The notes: generated by a model from the sequence alone, not told the origin. Numbered from the stretch's first letter, positions 1-10,149 are shown. The stretch: 64,000 nucleotides of DNA from Streptomyces pristinaespiralis (GCF_001278075.1 NZ_CP011340.1:4402001-4466000); one strand, 5' to 3'. A program made the numbers and translations.

Positions 1-215
1 GCACCCAGCGGCAACGGATCGCGCCCGTCGGCCCGGGCTCCGGACCGCAGCCCACCACCCCGCCTGGCCTGTTTCTTCTGCTGCGCCGCCGCACCGCGGG
101 CCTTGGCCTGCTCCTTCGCGGCGCGCAGCGCCACGCGTGCCAGGTCCACACCGGAGGACTCTCCCGCGCCCGTCGGCCCGGCGTCCGCCGGCTTCTCACC
201 GCGCTCGCCGGTCAT
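1..215 (-). CDS. DUF721 (DciA-like) protein, N-terminal part only
   Basis: This is the first 71 codons of a gene that runs off the left edge. Its ATG (213-215) overlaps the recF stop as ATGA, so the two are translationally coupled. The visible part is basic and alanine-rich ([19 protein letters not shown], then a Gly/Arg stretch and [13 protein letters not shown]). That is the usual start of the actinobacterial DUF721 protein next to recF. DUF721 proteins are related to DciA, which helps load the replicative helicase DnaB. The DUF721 core lies outside the window, so the family call rests on the N-terminus and position. Confidence 0.8.
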   Translation of the reverse strand, partial: MTGERGEKPADAGPTGAGESSGVDLARVALRAAKEQAKARGAAAQQKKQARRGGGLRSGARADGRDPLPLG

Positions 216-1339
216 ACGCGCTGCACCGTCCCGCCCGACACCTCGTAGCGGGCGCCCGCCAGCACGGCGGGGACGTCGTCGTCCACGGCCGCGGTCACCA
301 GCACCTGTTCGCCCGGAGCCACCAGTTCGGCCAGCCGCTCCCGGCGCCGGGCGTCCAACTCCGCGAAGACGTCGTCGAGGACCAGCACGGGTTCGTTGCC
401 CTCGGCCCGCAGCAGGTCGTAGGAGGCCAGTCGCAGCGCCAGCGCGTAGGACCAGGACTCGCCGTGGCTCGCGTATCCCTTGGCGGGCAGTTGCCCCAGC
501 TTCAGGATCAGTTCGTCACGATGGGGACCGACCAGGGTCACGCCGCGCTCGATCTCCTGCTTGCGCACCTCGGCCAGTGCCGCCGTCAGCTGCTCGAACA
601 GCGCTTCGCGGCCGTGCGCCTGGTCCATGGGGCCCGCCGACGACCGGTACTCGAGCGCGACGGGACCGCCTCCCGGTGCGAGCGCCTCGTACGCCTTGTC
701 GGCCAGCGGCTGCAGGGCGGCGATCAGGTCGAGCCGCTGGGCAGTCACCTCGGCGCCCGCGCGCGCCAGGTGCTGGTCCCAGACATCGAGGGTGGACAGG
801 TCCATGCCACGGCCACCGTGCCGCCGCGCCATGGCCGCCGACTTCAGCAGCGTGTTGCGCTGCTTCAGCACCCGCTCGTAGTCGGAGCGCACGGCCGCCA
901 TGCGCGGCGAGCGTGCCGTGACCAGTTCGTCGAGGAAACGCCGGCGCTCTCCCGGATCACCCTTGACCAGCGACAGATCCTCGGGGGCGAAGAGCACCGT
1001 CCGCACTATGCCGAGCACGTCGCGCGGCCTGACCTGCGACGACCTGTTGATCCTGGCGCGGTTGGCCCGGCCGGGATTGAGTTCGAGCTCGACCAGCTGC
1101 GAGCGCTCCCCCTGGGTCACGGCAGCCCGGATCACTGCCCGGTCGGCGCCCATCCGTACCAGCGGCGCATCGGAGGAGACGCGGTGGCTGGCGAGCGTGG
1201 CGAGGTAGCCGACGGCCTCGACGAGATTCGTCTTGCCCTGTCCGTTCGCCCCCACGAAAGCGGTGACGCCCGGATCGAGAGGGACCTCGACCCGGGCGTA
1301 CGAGCGGAAGTCGGCCAGCGACAGATGCGTGACGTGCAT
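212..1339 (-). CDS. recF: DNA replication and repair protein RecF
   Basis: RecF is a 375-residue SMC-like ATPase that binds gapped DNA and, with RecO and RecR, helps load RecA. The Walker A motif GANGQGKT is at residues 30-37. A Walker B-like segment [12 protein letters not shown] is near residue 318, and the RecF/ABC-type signature region [14 protein letters not shown] sequence lies before it. The start was set at MHVTHLSL (1337-1339), because the upstream codons in frame do not resemble the family and this gives the usual length. The gene sits in the dnaA-dnaN-gnd-recF-DUF721 order and overlaps the next gene by 4 bp. Confidence 0.96.
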   Translation of the reverse strand: MHVTHLSLADFRSYARVEVPLDPGVTAFVGANGQGKTNLVEAVGYLATLASHRVSSDAPLVRMGADRAVIRAAVTQGERSQLVELELNPGRANRARINRSSQVRPRDVLGIVRTVLFAPEDLSLVKGDPGERRRFLDELVTARSPRMAAVRSDYERVLKQRNTLLKSAAMARRHGGRGMDLSTLDVWDQHLARAGAEVTAQRLDLIAALQPLADKAYEALAPGGGPVALEYRSSAGPMDQAHGREALFEQLTAALAEVRKQEIERGVTLVGPHRDELILKLGQLPAKGYASHGESWSYALALRLASYDLLRAEGNEPVLVLDDVFAELDARRRERLAELVAPGEQVLVTAAVDDDVPAVLAGARYEVSGGTVQRV

Positions 1340-1396
1340 GGTGTGCGCCGACCTTCCCCCGGCATGGCTGTGCACTTCTGATGCACAGCCTGTGGA

Positions 1397-2275
1397 CTAC
1401 TTCTTGCTCTCCACCGCGTGGCCACCGAACTGGTTGCGCAGCGCGGCGATCATCTTCATCTGCGGGGAGTCGTCCTGACGGGACGCGAAACGGGCGAACA
1501 GCGACGCGGTGATCGCAGGCAGCGGGACGGCGTTGTCGATGGCGGCTTCCACCGTCCACCGGCCCTCGCCGGAGTCCTGTGCATAACCGCGCAGTTGCTC
1601 GAGGTGCTCGTCCTCGTCCAGCGCGTTGACCGCGAGGTCGAGCAGCCAGGAGCGGATGACCGTGCCCTCCTGCCAGGAGCGGAAGACCTCGCGCACATCG
1701 GTGACCGAGTCGACCTTCTCCAGGAGCTCCCAGCCCTCGGCGTAGGCCTGCATCATCGCGTACTCGATGCCGTTGTGGACCATCTTCGCGAAGTGGCCTG
1801 CGCCGACCCGGCCCGCGTGGACAGATCCGAACTCGCCCTCGGGCTTGAGGGCGTCGAAGACGGGCTGCACCTTCGCGACGTTCTCGGCGTCACCGCCGTA
1901 CATCAGCGCATAGCCGTTCTCCAGGCCCCACACGCCGCCGGACACACCGCAGTCGACGAAGCCGATGCCCTTCAGACCCAGCTCGACGGCGTGCTTCTCG
2001 TCGTCGGTCCAGCGGGAGTTGCCGCCGTCGACGACCACGTCGCCCGGGGAGAGCAGCTCGGCCAGCTCGTCGATCGTGGACTGCGTCGCGGCGCCTGCCG
2101 GGACCATGACCCAGACGACCCGCGGGCCCTTGAGCTTGCCCACAAGCTCCTCGAGGCTGTGGACATCAGCGACGTCAGGGTTGCGGTCGTACCCGATGAC
2201 GGTGTGGCCAGCGCGGCGAATGCGCTCGCGCATGTTGCCGCCCATCTTGCCGAGACCGACGAGACCGAGCTCCAT
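1397..2275 (-). CDS. gnd: 6-phosphogluconate dehydrogenase, short (decarboxylating) type
   Basis: This 292-residue enzyme oxidises 6-phosphogluconate to ribulose 5-phosphate and CO2 in the pentose phosphate pathway. The Rossmann motif GLGKMGGNM is at residues 7-15. The family substrate-binding segment DGGNSRW and the catalytic segment KMVHNGIEYAMMQAYAEGW are present. Its length matches the short, usually NAD-preferring group rather than the 470-residue NADP form; cofactor preference is inferred from that. The ATG at 2273-2275 begins directly with the dinucleotide fold (MELGLVGLGKMGG). It lies between dnaN and recF, where Streptomyces normally carries it. Confidence 0.93.
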   Translation of the reverse strand: MELGLVGLGKMGGNMRERIRRAGHTVIGYDRNPDVADVHSLEELVGKLKGPRVVWVMVPAGAATQSTIDELAELLSPGDVVVDGGNSRWTDDEKHAVELGLKGIGFVDCGVSGGVWGLENGYALMYGGDAENVAKVQPVFDALKPEGEFGSVHAGRVGAGHFAKMVHNGIEYAMMQAYAEGWELLEKVDSVTDVREVFRSWQEGTVIRSWLLDLAVNALDEDEHLEQLRGYAQDSGEGRWTVEAAIDNAVPLPAITASLFARFASRQDDSPQMKMIAALRNQFGGHAVESKK

Positions 2276-2376
2276 CAGATGATTCCTCAATCGTTGTGTG
2301 CAGTACCTACCCGTGTCCGAGCCTACGCCCGGACGCGGGTGCACACCTGTGGGGTCAAGCGCTCATAAGCCGCTGA

Positions 2377-3507
2377 TCAGCCGCTCAGCCGCACCGGCAT
2401 GATCAGGTACTTGTAGGCCTCGTCCGCCTCGGCGTCCACGGCGGGCCGGCCGCTCAGCAGCGCCGGCTTGGTGGACGTGGTGAACGAGAGCTGGGCGACG
2501 GGAGAGTCGATCGCGCTCAGGCCGTCCAGCAGGAAGGTCGGGTTGAAGGCGATCGAGATGTCGTCGCCCTCGAGCTGCGCGTCGACCCGCTCCACAGCCT
2601 GTGCGTCGTCGCTGGAGCCTGCTTCGAGGATCAGCACACCCTGCTCGAAGCTCAGCCGCACCGGGGTGTTGCGCTCGGCGACGAGGGCCACACGCTTGAC
2701 GGCCTCGACGAACGGCGCGGTCTCGATGACGGCCACCGAGTTGAACTCGGTCGGGAAGAGCGTCCGGTACTTAGGCAGGTCGCCCTCGAGCAGTCGCGTC
2801 GTGGTCCGCCGCCCCGCTCCTTCGAAACCGATCAGACCCTCACCGGCACCGGAGCCCGACAGGGCCAGGGTGACGGTGTCACCGCTGGTGAGCGCCTTGG
2901 CGGTGTCGAGCAGCGTCTTGGCGGGCACCAGGGCGACCGCGGAGGCGTCCGGGTTCTCCGGCTTCCACAGGAACTCGCGGACGGCGAAGCGGTAGCGGTC
3001 GGTGGACGCCAGCGTGACGGTGTCGCCCTCGATCTCGATGCGCACACCGGTCAGGACGGGCAGGGTGTCGTCGCGGCCGGCCGCGATGGCGACCTGGGCG
3101 GCGGCGGAGGCGAAGACCTCACCGGGCACGGTGCCGGTCGCGGTCGGCATCTGCGGCAGTGCGGGGTACTCCTCCACAGGCAGGGTGTGGAGTGTGAAGC
3201 GGGAGGAGCCGCAGACCACGGTCGCTCGTACACCGTCTGTGGAAATCTCCACCGGACGGTTGGGGAGGGCGCGGCAGATGTCGGCGAGAAGGCGGCCGGA
3301 GACCAGGACGGTGCCGTCCTCGTCCACCTCGGCCTCCACCGACACACGGGCCGAGACCTCGTAGTCGAAGCTCGAGAAGCTGACGGCGCCGTCCTCCGCC
3401 TTCAGGAGAAGGCCCGCAAGAACGGGCGCCGGCGGCCGGGCCGGGAGGCTACGGGCCACCCACGCCACCGCCTCCGCGAGTACATCGCGCTCCACCCGGA
3501 TCTTCAC
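2377..3507 (-). CDS. dnaN: DNA polymerase III beta subunit (sliding clamp)
   Basis: The protein is the ring-shaped processivity clamp that tethers DNA polymerase to DNA. It is 376 residues, with a start KIRVERDVLAEAVAWVARSL, three clamp-like repeats and a C-terminus ending YKYLIMPVRLSG. The GTG at 3505-3507 was chosen because the family begins at KIRVERD and the upstream Gln-rich codons are not conserved. It is transcribed away from oriC and next to it, and probably shares an origin-side promoter region within 3508-3720. Confidence 0.97.
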   Translation of the reverse strand: MKIRVERDVLAEAVAWVARSLPARPPAPVLAGLLLKAEDGAVSFSSFDYEVSARVSVEAEVDEDGTVLVSGRLLADICRALPNRPVEISTDGVRATVVCGSSRFTLHTLPVEEYPALPQMPTATGTVPGEVFASAAAQVAIAAGRDDTLPVLTGVRIEIEGDTVTLASTDRYRFAVREFLWKPENPDASAVALVPAKTLLDTAKALTSGDTVTLALSGSGAGEGLIGFEGAGRRTTTRLLEGDLPKYRTLFPTEFNSVAVIETAPFVEAVKRVALVAERNTPVRLSFEQGVLILEAGSSDDAQAVERVDAQLEGDDISIAFNPTFLLDGLSAIDSPVAQLSFTTSTKPALLSGRPAVDAEADEAYKYLIMPVRLSG

Positions 3508-3716
3508 CGGAACCGCCTCCTGCTGTTGCTGGCTCGCCCTGCTGGCCTTCTCGTCGGCTTGATGCCGGGGACCAGTCTGACGCACGCCGCCGACACTCGG
3601 TGCGGGTCGGGGTCAAGTCGTGACGAGAGCTGCCCGGCGGTCCGGGCTCGAGTTGTGCACAGGGCCTTCTTCGAAGCGAATTCCCCGGTAACTCTAGGTG
3701 GGAGTAGTAGTAGGTC

Positions 3717-4215
3717 CTGTGGAAACGGTGGATAACGTCGTTTGCCCAGGTCAAGGCCGCTTTTTTGTCCACCGCGCCTGTGGGTGGGGACCGTGGACAA
3801 CCCGGCGCTTCTGTGGACACGCGAAAGTTCTGCACACCCGATGCACAGGCCCCGGGGACTTCTCCCCAGTGCTGTCCCCAGCTTTACCCACGTTCCCCAC
3901 AGCCCAACCGACCTCGTTGGTGTGACGGCTTTCACTCGACGCGGTGAGCGGCCGTGTTTCGTTGCCGAACAGTGGACAGGGGTGTGGAGAAGCTGTGGGC
4001 AACGGGCCGTTGCCTGTGGGGCGGCGGTGGACAACGATGATCACAGCCTGTGGAAGCTTTCTGTGTCCACAGACTGTGGAACCGGGTTTGCCACAAATCC
4101 CCAAGGTGCTGACCTGGGGCGACGTCCCGATGATCGCGGTGCCTGTGGACCGGGCGTGGACAACTTCCTGGTCCCCAGGCTGTGGACGGAAGAATCCCCG
4201 CACAACTGTGGAGAA
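3717..4215. other. oriC: oriC: chromosomal replication origin, DnaA-box cluster
   Basis: The 814-bp non-coding interval between dnaN and dnaA holds a dense set of 9-mers close to the actinobacterial DnaA box TTGTCCACA, in both orientations. The better ones start at 3727, 3765, 3792, 3812, 3971, 3983, 3994, 4026, 4063, 4144, 4155, 4181 and 4207. Several match at 8 of 9 positions, such as TTGTCCACC and CGTGGACAA. There is no long AT-rich 13-mer array of the E. coli kind, as is usual for Streptomyces origins. The leftmost part (3508-3716) has few boxes and probably holds dnaN promoter elements. Position between dnaA and dnaN is decisive. Confidence 0.96.
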
Positions 4216-4263
4216 CGGCTCGACGCCTGCTCGAATTCGAACAGAGCTGTGCGGGGGAAACGG

Positions 4264-4301
4264 CTGAGGGCGCCCCGGGAGCTGTCCCGGAGCGCCCTCA
4301 G
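4264..4301 (-). terminator. Intrinsic hairpin after dnaA
   Basis: A 10-bp outer stem (ctgagggcgc at 4264-4273 with gcgccctcag at 4292-4301) and an inner 6-bp stem (ccggga with tcccgg) form a strong hairpin 20 bp beyond the dnaA stop. It would stop dnaA transcripts before they enter the DnaA-box array. There is no clear U-tract, which is common in Streptomyces. Confidence 0.7.
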
Positions 4302-4321
4302 GAGCCGTCGTGGCCGGCCCG

Positions 4322-6067
4322 TCAGCCGTTCTTGATGCGGTTGGTGAGCTCGGTGACCTGGTTGTAGATGGACCGACGCTCGGCCATGAGGGCCCGGATC
4401 TTCCGGTCCGCGTGCATCACCGTCGTATGGTCCCGGCCGCCGAACTGCGCGCCGATCTTCGGCAGCGACAGATCCGTCAGCTCCCTGCACAGGTACATGG
4501 CGATCTGCCGCGCCGTCACCAGCACCCGGCTGCGGGAGGAGCCGCAGAGGTCCTCCACCGTGAGCCCGAAGTAGTCCGCGGTGGCCGCCATGATGGCGCT
4601 CGCCGTGATCTCGGGAGCCGCGTCCTCGCCGCCGGGGATCAGATCCTTCAGCACGATCTCGGTGAGACCCAGATCCACCGGCTGCCGGTTGAGGGACGCG
4701 AAGGCCGTCACCCGGATCAGCGCGCCCTCGAGCTCGCGGATGTTGCGTGAGATGCGGGAGGCGATGAACTCCAGCACCTCCGGCGGGGCGTTCAGCTGCT
4801 CCTGGACGGCCTTCTTCCGGAGGATCGCGATACGCGTCTCGAGCTCCGGCGGCTGCACGTCCGTCGTCAGGCCCCACTCGAACCGGTTGCGGAGCCGGTC
4901 CTCCAGCGTCATCAGCTGCTTGGGCGGCCGGTCGGAGGACAGCACGATCTGCTTGTTGGCGTTGTGGAGGGTGTTGAAGGTGTGGAAGAACTCCTCCTGC
5001 GTCGACTCCTTGCTCGCGAGGAACTGGATGTCGTCGACGAGGAGGATGTCCACGTCCCGGTAGCGCTTGCGGAAGGTGTCGCCCTTGCCGTCCCGGATCG
5101 AGTTGATGAACTCGTTCGTGAACTCCTCCGAACTCACGTACCGGACGCGGGTCCCCGGGTAGAGGCTGCGCGCGTAGTGCCCGATCGCGTGCAGCAGGTG
5201 CGTCTTGCCGAGCCCCGACTCCCCATAGATGAAGAGGGGGTTGTACGCCTTGGCCGGAGCTTCGGCGACGGCGACGGCGGCGGCGTGTGCGAACCGGTTG
5301 GAGGCGCCGATGACGAAGGTGTCGAACAGGTACTTGGGGTTGAGGCGGGCGTGCGGCTCACCGGGGCCCGGCGCCGGCGCCGGCTGTGCGCCCAGCGGCC
5401 CGGGAGCTCCCGAGGGTCCGCGGTGCGGAGCCTGCGGCTCGGGCATCGAGTGCCGCTCCGGACGTGAGTCGTACTGCCGGCGCTCGGGCGGCTGCGGCGA
5501 CCGGTAGTCGTGCTGGGGCTGCCGCTGCGGCGCCGAGCCGTAGGGGTCGCGGTCCTGGAAGCCCCCGAGCCGGGGCTGCTGCCACGACAGGTCTTCCTGG
5601 GTACGCGGCCAGGAGCCCGGCTCCGGCCGCTGTTGGTACTCGGGGTAGGCGGGCCTGGCCGTCGGCAGACCGTCGTCCGAGGAGCGGTGACCGTACGACT
5701 CGTACGGATCTCTGGGGCCCGGCTCGTCGTGCTGGGGTCCCTGGTACCGGGACTGCTGCTGCTGAGGAGGCCCCTGCGGGACCGGTCCCTCGCCGACGGA
5801 ATCATCGACGGTGATCGCGATCCGGATGGGACGGCCGCACTCGCGGCTCAGCGTCTCGCTGATAAGGGGAGCGAGCCGGCCTTCGAGGACGCGCTTGCCC
5901 CATTCATTGGGGACGGCGAGCAGCGCGGTGTCGGCGACCAGGGCGAGCGGCTGGCAGCGCTCGATCCACTGTTTGTCCTTCGGCTCGACGCCCTGCTGGC
6001 CCTCATCGAGGAGCTGCTCCAGCACTCGTGGCCACACTGCGGCAAGATCGGCAGGTACGTCAGCCAC
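4322..6067 (-). CDS. dnaA: Chromosomal replication initiator protein DnaA
   Basis: DnaA binds the oriC boxes and opens the origin. Of 581 residues, about 1-90 are domain I, about 90-245 are a Pro/Gln/Tyr/Arg-rich linker (domain II, characteristically long and variable in Streptomyces), then comes the AAA+ domain with Walker A GESGLGKT at about 282-289 and Walker [10 protein letters not shown]. The C-terminal DNA-binding domain carries the DnaA signature [15 protein letters not shown]. The GTG at 6065-6067 ([12 protein letters not shown]) was preferred over an upstream ATG because the family begins there. DnaA boxes upstream at 6188-6215 suggest autoregulation. Confidence 0.97.
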   Translation of the reverse strand: MADVPADLAAVWPRVLEQLLDEGQQGVEPKDKQWIERCQPLALVADTALLAVPNEWGKRVLEGRLAPLISETLSRECGRPIRIAITVDDSVGEGPVPQGPPQQQQSRYQGPQHDEPGPRDPYESYGHRSSDDGLPTARPAYPEYQQRPEPGSWPRTQEDLSWQQPRLGGFQDRDPYGSAPQRQPQHDYRSPQPPERRQYDSRPERHSMPEPQAPHRGPSGAPGPLGAQPAPAPGPGEPHARLNPKYLFDTFVIGASNRFAHAAAVAVAEAPAKAYNPLFIYGESGLGKTHLLHAIGHYARSLYPGTRVRYVSSEEFTNEFINSIRDGKGDTFRKRYRDVDILLVDDIQFLASKESTQEEFFHTFNTLHNANKQIVLSSDRPPKQLMTLEDRLRNRFEWGLTTDVQPPELETRIAILRKKAVQEQLNAPPEVLEFIASRISRNIRELEGALIRVTAFASLNRQPVDLGLTEIVLKDLIPGGEDAAPEITASAIMAATADYFGLTVEDLCGSSRSRVLVTARQIAMYLCRELTDLSLPKIGAQFGGRDHTTVMHADRKIRALMAERRSIYNQVTELTNRIKNG

Positions 6068-6427
6068 AAGGCACGCTCTCTCGCAGGTCCCACGAATGTG
6101 TGGTTCTCGGGACGGGATGGGAAGACAGGCAGGAAAAGAATCCAAGTTCAGCCACGGTAGTCAGGGCGACCCGCGTGGTTCAAGTTGTTGTCCACAGCCT
6201 GTGCACAGTGGACCACGTCCTAGGGCCGGTTTGACCGGATGGCGCAGCCGCGCGTACCGTAACCAGGTCGAGTTGTCGATGGCTGCTGCCGCCTGCCTCC
6301 GATGGGCAAAGATCACGATCTGTGATTGTGAAGCGGTGCACACGGGCGTAAACGCGAGCTTCTCGTGGGCGCACGGTGACAGCCAGGCGATGTCCCGCCG
6401 TCTACGAATCATTTCTGGAGCCCCCGA
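6068..6427. promoter_or_regulatory. dnaA/rpmH divergent promoter region with DnaA boxes
   Basis: This 360-bp gap separates dnaA from the rpmH operon. A perfect DnaA box TTGTCCACA lies at 6188-6196, and an opposed, poorer one (AGTGGACCA) at 6207-6215. Their position about 120-150 bp upstream of dnaA fits DnaA autoregulation, which is known for Streptomyces dnaA. The rest should hold the rpmH promoter. A GGAG ribosome binding site precedes the rpmH GTG. No convincing gene was seen inside. Confidence 0.75.
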
Positions 6428-6565
6428 GTGAGCAAGCGCACCTTCCAGCCGAACAACCGTCGTCGCGCGAAGACCCACGGTTTCCGCCTGCGCATGCGTA
6501 CCCGTGCCGGCCGCGCCATCCTGGCGAACCGCCGTGGCAAGGGTCGCGCCAACCTGTCCGCCTGA
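6428..6565 (+). CDS. rpmH: 50S ribosomal protein L34
   Basis: This 45-codon gene encodes the small basic large-subunit protein L34. The product reads [20 protein letters not shown] and continues with the invariant R-rRNA-binding pattern, ending GRANLSA. The start is GTG (6428-6430), with GGAG about 10 bp upstream. It opens the conserved rpmH-rnpA-yidD-yidC-khpB operon divergent from dnaA. It is easy to miss because of its length. Confidence 0.96.
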   Translation: MSKRTFQPNNRRRAKTHGFRLRMRTRAGRAILANRRGKGRANLSA

Positions 6566-6583
6566 TCGCGTACAGGGCATGAC

Positions 6584-6955
6584 GTGCTGCCTACCGAGAA
6601 TCGGCTGAGGCGGCGCGAGGACTTCGCGACTGCGGTACGGCGGGGACGCAGGGCAGGCCGCCCACTTCTCGTCGTCCACCTTCGCAGCGGCACAACGGAC
6701 CCGCACGCGCCTGGGGAGAGCGCCTCCCCGACGTGTGCGGGTTTCGTCGTGAGCAAGGCTGTGGGCGGTGCCGTCGTCCGCAACAAGGTCAAGCGGAGAC
6801 TGCGCCATCTCATACGCGATCGGCTCTCCGAGCTGCCCCCCGGTAGCCTGGTGGTCGTACGGGCGCTGCCCGGCGCGGGTGACGCCGAACATGCACAGCT
6901 GGCCCGAGACCTGGACGCCGCTCTTCAGCGGCTGCTGGGAGGGGGCGCGCGATGA
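6584..6955 (+). CDS. rnpA: Ribonuclease P protein component
   Basis: The protein partner of RNase P RNA, needed for 5' maturation of tRNAs. It has 123 residues, starting [20 protein letters not shown]. The signature helix [21 protein letters not shown] contains the conserved RNR-type patch. The GTG start is 18 bp after the rpmH stop, and the stop overlaps the yidD ATG as ATGA. The operon order is universal in bacteria. Confidence 0.96.
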   Translation: MLPTENRLRRREDFATAVRRGRRAGRPLLVVHLRSGTTDPHAPGESASPTCAGFVVSKAVGGAVVRNKVKRRLRHLIRDRLSELPPGSLVVVRALPGAGDAEHAQLARDLDAALQRLLGGGAR

Positions 6956-7314
6956 AGTACCCGCTGCTGGCTCTGATCAAGATCTACCAGTGGACGATCA
7001 GCCCGCTGCTGGGGCCTGTCTGCAGGTACTACCCGTCGTGCTCCCACTACGGATACACGGCCATCGACCGGCACGGTGCGGTGAAGGGCACGGCTCTGAC
7101 CGCCTGGCGCATTCTGCGGTGCAACCCGTGGTCGCCGGGCGGCGTGGACCATGTCCCTCCGCGCAAGCGCCCACGGTGGCACGAAATGCTGCGTGATGCC
7201 TTGCGCGGCAGCAGCAAGGGCGGGCACTCCGCCGCTGATCTGCCTGCCCTGGGGTCGGCCGCCGAAACCCAGGGCCCGGCCGCAGAGACCTCGCCCAATG
7301 CTCAAGGAGCCTGA
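6952..7314 (+). CDS. yidD: Membrane protein insertion efficiency factor YidD
   Basis: A 120-residue small membrane-associated protein that aids YidC-mediated insertion. The N-terminus [20 protein letters not shown] is amphipathic. It is followed by the family hallmark of three cysteines: [15 protein letters not shown] and later [14 protein letters not shown]. The C-terminal about 40 residues (Gly/Ala/Ser-rich) are a variable extension. It is translationally coupled to rnpA and 3 bp ahead of yidC. Confidence 0.95.
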   Translation: MKYPLLALIKIYQWTISPLLGPVCRYYPSCSHYGYTAIDRHGAVKGTALTAWRILRCNPWSPGGVDHVPPRKRPRWHEMLRDALRGSSKGGHSAADLPALGSAAETQGPAAETSPNAQGA

Positions 7315-7317
7315 TTA

Positions 7318-8616
7318 GTGGACACGATTGCCAGTCTCTTCAGCTTTATCACCACACCTGTCTCGTGGATCATCGTCCAGTTCCACAAGCTCTACGGGGC
7401 GATCTTCGGCCCGGACACGGGATGGGCCTGGGGACTGTCCATCGTGTCGCTGGTGATCCTGATCCGGATCTGTCTGATCCCGCTCTTCGTGAAGCAGATC
7501 AAGTCGACCCGGAACATGCAGGCGCTCCAGCCGAAGATGAAGGCGATCCAGGAGCGCTACAAGAACGACCGACAGCGTCAGTCCGAAGAGATGATGAAGC
7601 TGTACAAGGAGACGGGTACCAACCCGCTCTCCTCGTGCCTTCCCATCCTGGCCCAGTCGCCGTTCTTCTTTGCGCTGTACCACGTGCTCAGCAAGATCGC
7701 CTCGGGTAACGAGATCGGCGTTCTCAACCAGAGCCTTGTCGACAGCGCGCGGAACGCGCACATCTTCGGCGCTCCGATCGCCTCGAAGTTCATGGACGAC
7801 CCGTCGAAGGTCGAGGCGCTCAACGCTTCGCTCACCGACGTGCGCATCGTCACCGCCATCATGATCATCCTGATGTCGGCCTCGCAGTTCTACACCCAGC
7901 GTCAGCTGATGCAGAAGAACGTCGACCTCACGGTCAAGACGCCGTACATGCAGCAGCAGAAGATGCTGATGTACATCTTCCCGCTGATCTTCGCGGTGAT
8001 GGGCATCAACTTCCCCGTCGGTGTTCTCGTCTACTGGCTGACCACCAACGTGTGGACCATGGGTCAGCAGATGTACGTGATCAACCAGAACCCCACCCCG
8101 GGCAGCAAGGCCCAGGACCAGTACCTGCAGCGCCTGCTCAAGAGCGTCACGGCGCACGGTGAGGTCCGCTCGCGGCGCAAGCGCACCGTGGTCCAGGCGA
8201 TCGTGGCCAAGGGGGCGGACCGCAACGACAACGAGCGCCGGTTCGTCTCCGGTCTGGCCAAGGCCGGCCTGGCCGCGCAGGCCGACGGCACGGTGACCAA
8301 GAGCGAGACCGCGGTGGCCGAGGCCGAGGGCGGGGCCGCGCAGAGGCGGCAGCAGCCCAAGCGCCAGAGCAAGTCGAAGCGCCAGACCGCGACGGCCCAG
8401 CCGGGTGCCGCCAAGGGCTCCGATGCCACGGGCGCCGCTGCCAAGACCTCTCTGGAGAAGGACAAGCCCGCGGAGGGCCGCTCCAGGGCCGGTTCCTCCC
8501 AGGGCGACGCCAAGCAGAGCGCCGGCGGTGGCAAGGCCACCGGCTCCGCACGCCAGCCCAAGTCCGGACAGCGCAAGGGCTCGCAGCGGCCCAAGCACCC
8601 GTCGTCCAAGAAGTAA
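7318..8616 (+). CDS. yidC: Membrane protein insertase YidC/Oxa1
   Basis: YidC inserts and folds membrane proteins alone or with Sec. The 432-residue protein has the Gram-positive layout: first helix near residue 5-25, cytoplasmic hairpin ([19 protein letters not shown]), then helices including [26 protein letters not shown] and [19 protein letters not shown] long basic Ala/Lys/Gln-rich cytoplasmic tail follows from about residue 270, suited to ribosome contact. Start GTG at 7318. It has no lipoprotein signal, unlike many Firmicute YidCs. Confidence 0.95.
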   Translation: MDTIASLFSFITTPVSWIIVQFHKLYGAIFGPDTGWAWGLSIVSLVILIRICLIPLFVKQIKSTRNMQALQPKMKAIQERYKNDRQRQSEEMMKLYKETGTNPLSSCLPILAQSPFFFALYHVLSKIASGNEIGVLNQSLVDSARNAHIFGAPIASKFMDDPSKVEALNASLTDVRIVTAIMIILMSASQFYTQRQLMQKNVDLTVKTPYMQQQKMLMYIFPLIFAVMGINFPVGVLVYWLTTNVWTMGQQMYVINQNPTPGSKAQDQYLQRLLKSVTAHGEVRSRRKRTVVQAIVAKGADRNDNERRFVSGLAKAGLAAQADGTVTKSETAVAEAEGGAAQRRQQPKRQSKSKRQTATAQPGAAKGSDATGAAAKTSLEKDKPAEGRSRAGSSQGDAKQSAGGGKATGSARQPKSGQRKGSQRPKHPSSKK

Positions 8617-8628
8617 GAAGGAGCATCC

Positions 8629-9141
8629 GTGACGGAAGGCACCATCTCCGCCGCCGCCGAGGGTGGCGACACCCTGACCCGCCTCGAGCAGGAAGGGGAG
8701 ATCGCGGCCGATTACCTCGAGGGCCTGCTCGACATCGCAGACCTCGACGGTGACATCGACATGGATGTCGAGGCCGACCGCGCTGCGGTCTCGATCATCA
8801 GCGACACTGCCAGCCGGGACCTGCAGAAGCTCGTCGGCAAGGACGGTGAGGTTCTGGAGGCGCTTCAGGAGCTGACGCGTCTGGCCGTGCACCGGGAGAC
8901 GGGCGACCGCAGTCGGCTGATGCTGGACATCGCCGGCTTCCGGGCGAACAAGCGCACCGAGCTGGCCGAGCTGGGTGCCAAGGCCGCCGCCGAGGTGAAG
9001 AGCACCGGCGAGCCGGTGAAGCTGGACCCGATGACGCCCTTCGAGCGCAAGGTCGTCCATGACGCCGTCGCGGCGGCAGGGCTGCGCAGCGAGTCCGAGG
9101 GCGAGGAGCCTCAGCGCTTCGTCGTCGTGCTCCCTGCCTGA
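8629..9141 (+). CDS. khpB: KhpB/Jag family RNA-binding protein
   Basis: A 170-residue single-strand nucleic-acid-binding protein of the Jag/KhpB family, made of a KH-like domain (about 45-100; VSIISDTASRDLQKLVGKDG) and an R3H domain (about 100-165; HRETGDRSRLMLDIAGFR, then PMTPFERKVVHDAV). Jag-KhpA complexes bind RNA and affect envelope growth and division in other bacteria; the target here is unknown. GTG start with AAGAAGGAG upstream. It is the last gene of the rpmH operon, followed by a terminator. Confidence 0.92.
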   Translation: MTEGTISAAAEGGDTLTRLEQEGEIAADYLEGLLDIADLDGDIDMDVEADRAAVSIISDTASRDLQKLVGKDGEVLEALQELTRLAVHRETGDRSRLMLDIAGFRANKRTELAELGAKAAAEVKSTGEPVKLDPMTPFERKVVHDAVAAAGLRSESEGEEPQRFVVVLPA

Positions 9142-9154
9142 CCGCTTTGTTCTG

Positions 9155-9184
9155 TCGGCCCCGTCTGTTCGCAGGCGGGGCCGA
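9155..9184 (+). terminator. Terminator after khpB
   Basis: The stem TCGGCCCCG (9155-9163) pairs with CGGGGCCGA (9176-9184), extended by two more pairs around an 8-nt loop, and is followed by TCTTT. It ends the rpmH-khpB operon. Confidence 0.8.
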
Positions 9185-9253
9185 TCTTTGTCAGCCTGTT
9201 AGTCAGCCACCACAGTCCACATTGCGGCAGTGCGGTACGGAAGGACGGTCCCC

Positions 9254-9970
9254 GTGACGGAGGCAGCACAGCTTCCCCAGGCGCCCGAGGCGGCACGGAA
9301 GGTGTTCGGAGAGTACTTTCCAGAGGCCGTGCGGTACGCGGAGCTGCTCGCGGACGCCGGGGTCAAGCGCGGTCTGATCGGGCCACGCGAAGTGCCGCGG
9401 CTGTGGGAACGGCATCTGCTGAACTGCGCCGTCCTCTCGGAAGTGGTTCCGGAGGGCGTCACGGAGTGTGACGTGGGCTCCGGGGCAGGGCTTCCCGGTA
9501 TCCCCTTGGCGCTGGTGCGGCCGGATCTGAAGATCACCCTGCTGGAACCCTTGCTCCGGAGGACGAACTTCCTGCAGGAAGTGGTGGAGCTGCTCGGGCT
9601 GGACCACGTCACCGTGGTGCGCGGACGCGCCGAGGAGGTCCTCGGGAAGGTTCCTCCGGTGCATGTGGTCACGGCGCGGGCAGTCGCCCCGCTGGACCGG
9701 CTCGCCGGCTGGGGCGTCCCTCTGCTGCGGCCCTACGGCGAGATGCTGGCCCTCAAGGGCGACACCGCCGAGGAGGAGATCCAGGGCGCTCGTGCCGCAC
9801 TGAGCAAGCTGGGTGTCGTGGAGACCTCGGTTCTCCATGTCGGTGAAGGCCTTGTCGATCCGCTGTCCACGGTCGTGCGGGTAGAGGTCGGGGAGAGCCC
9901 CGGTGGTGTGAGGTTCGCCGCAAAGCGGGCGAAAGCTGCGCGCACCAGTCGTACGCGCCGTCGTCGCTGA
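9254..9970 (+). CDS. rsmG: 16S rRNA (guanine-N7)-methyltransferase RsmG
   Basis: RsmG (GidB) methylates G527 of 16S rRNA with S-adenosylmethionine; loss gives low-level streptomycin resistance in several bacteria. The 238-residue protein has the family start FGEYFPEAVRYAELLADAG, RLWERHLLNCAVLSE, and the SAM motif CDVGSGAGLPGIPLALVRPD near residue 75. It ends in a basic tail (RTSRTRRRR). The GTG at 9254 was chosen over an earlier in-frame ATG because GGAAGGAC lies 7-9 bp upstream and the family begins with TEAA. Confidence 0.95.
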   Translation: MTEAAQLPQAPEAARKVFGEYFPEAVRYAELLADAGVKRGLIGPREVPRLWERHLLNCAVLSEVVPEGVTECDVGSGAGLPGIPLALVRPDLKITLLEPLLRRTNFLQEVVELLGLDHVTVVRGRAEEVLGKVPPVHVVTARAVAPLDRLAGWGVPLLRPYGEMLALKGDTAEEEIQGARAALSKLGVVETSVLHVGEGLVDPLSTVVRVEVGESPGGVRFAAKRAKAARTSRTRRRR

Positions 9971-10040
9971 GCCATACACGTTGCCATACGTACTGATTTC
10001 GGAGTGTCGTCCCGGTGTAGTCATGCAGCTTGGGCATCGT

Positions 10041-10054
10041 GTTTCACGTGAAAC
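10041..10054. other. parS: parS site 1
   Basis: Exact GTTTCACGTGAAAC, the Streptomyces ParB-binding site, in the rsmG-parA intergenic region, 150 bp ahead of parA. Confidence 0.95.
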
Positions 10055-10140
10055 GTCGCTCACTGCTGCAGGGAATCATCAGCCGCGGCCGTGCGGCCGC
10101 CCCGATCAAGGGTCGCAAGCCCCTCCTGAGGGCTACAGAG

Positions 10141-10149
10141 TTGTCCACA
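10141..10149 (+). promoter_or_regulatory. Perfect DnaA box upstream of parA
   Basis: TTGTCCACA, an exact consensus box, lies 55 bp before the chosen parA start. A partial copy (CCTCCACAG) follows at about 10160. It could let DnaA influence parAB transcription; this is inference. Confidence 0.6.

Noticed and set aside
7315..9060. Long open frame opposite yidC and khpB
   Set aside because: Both plus-strand genes are well supported. The antisense product is low-complexity.
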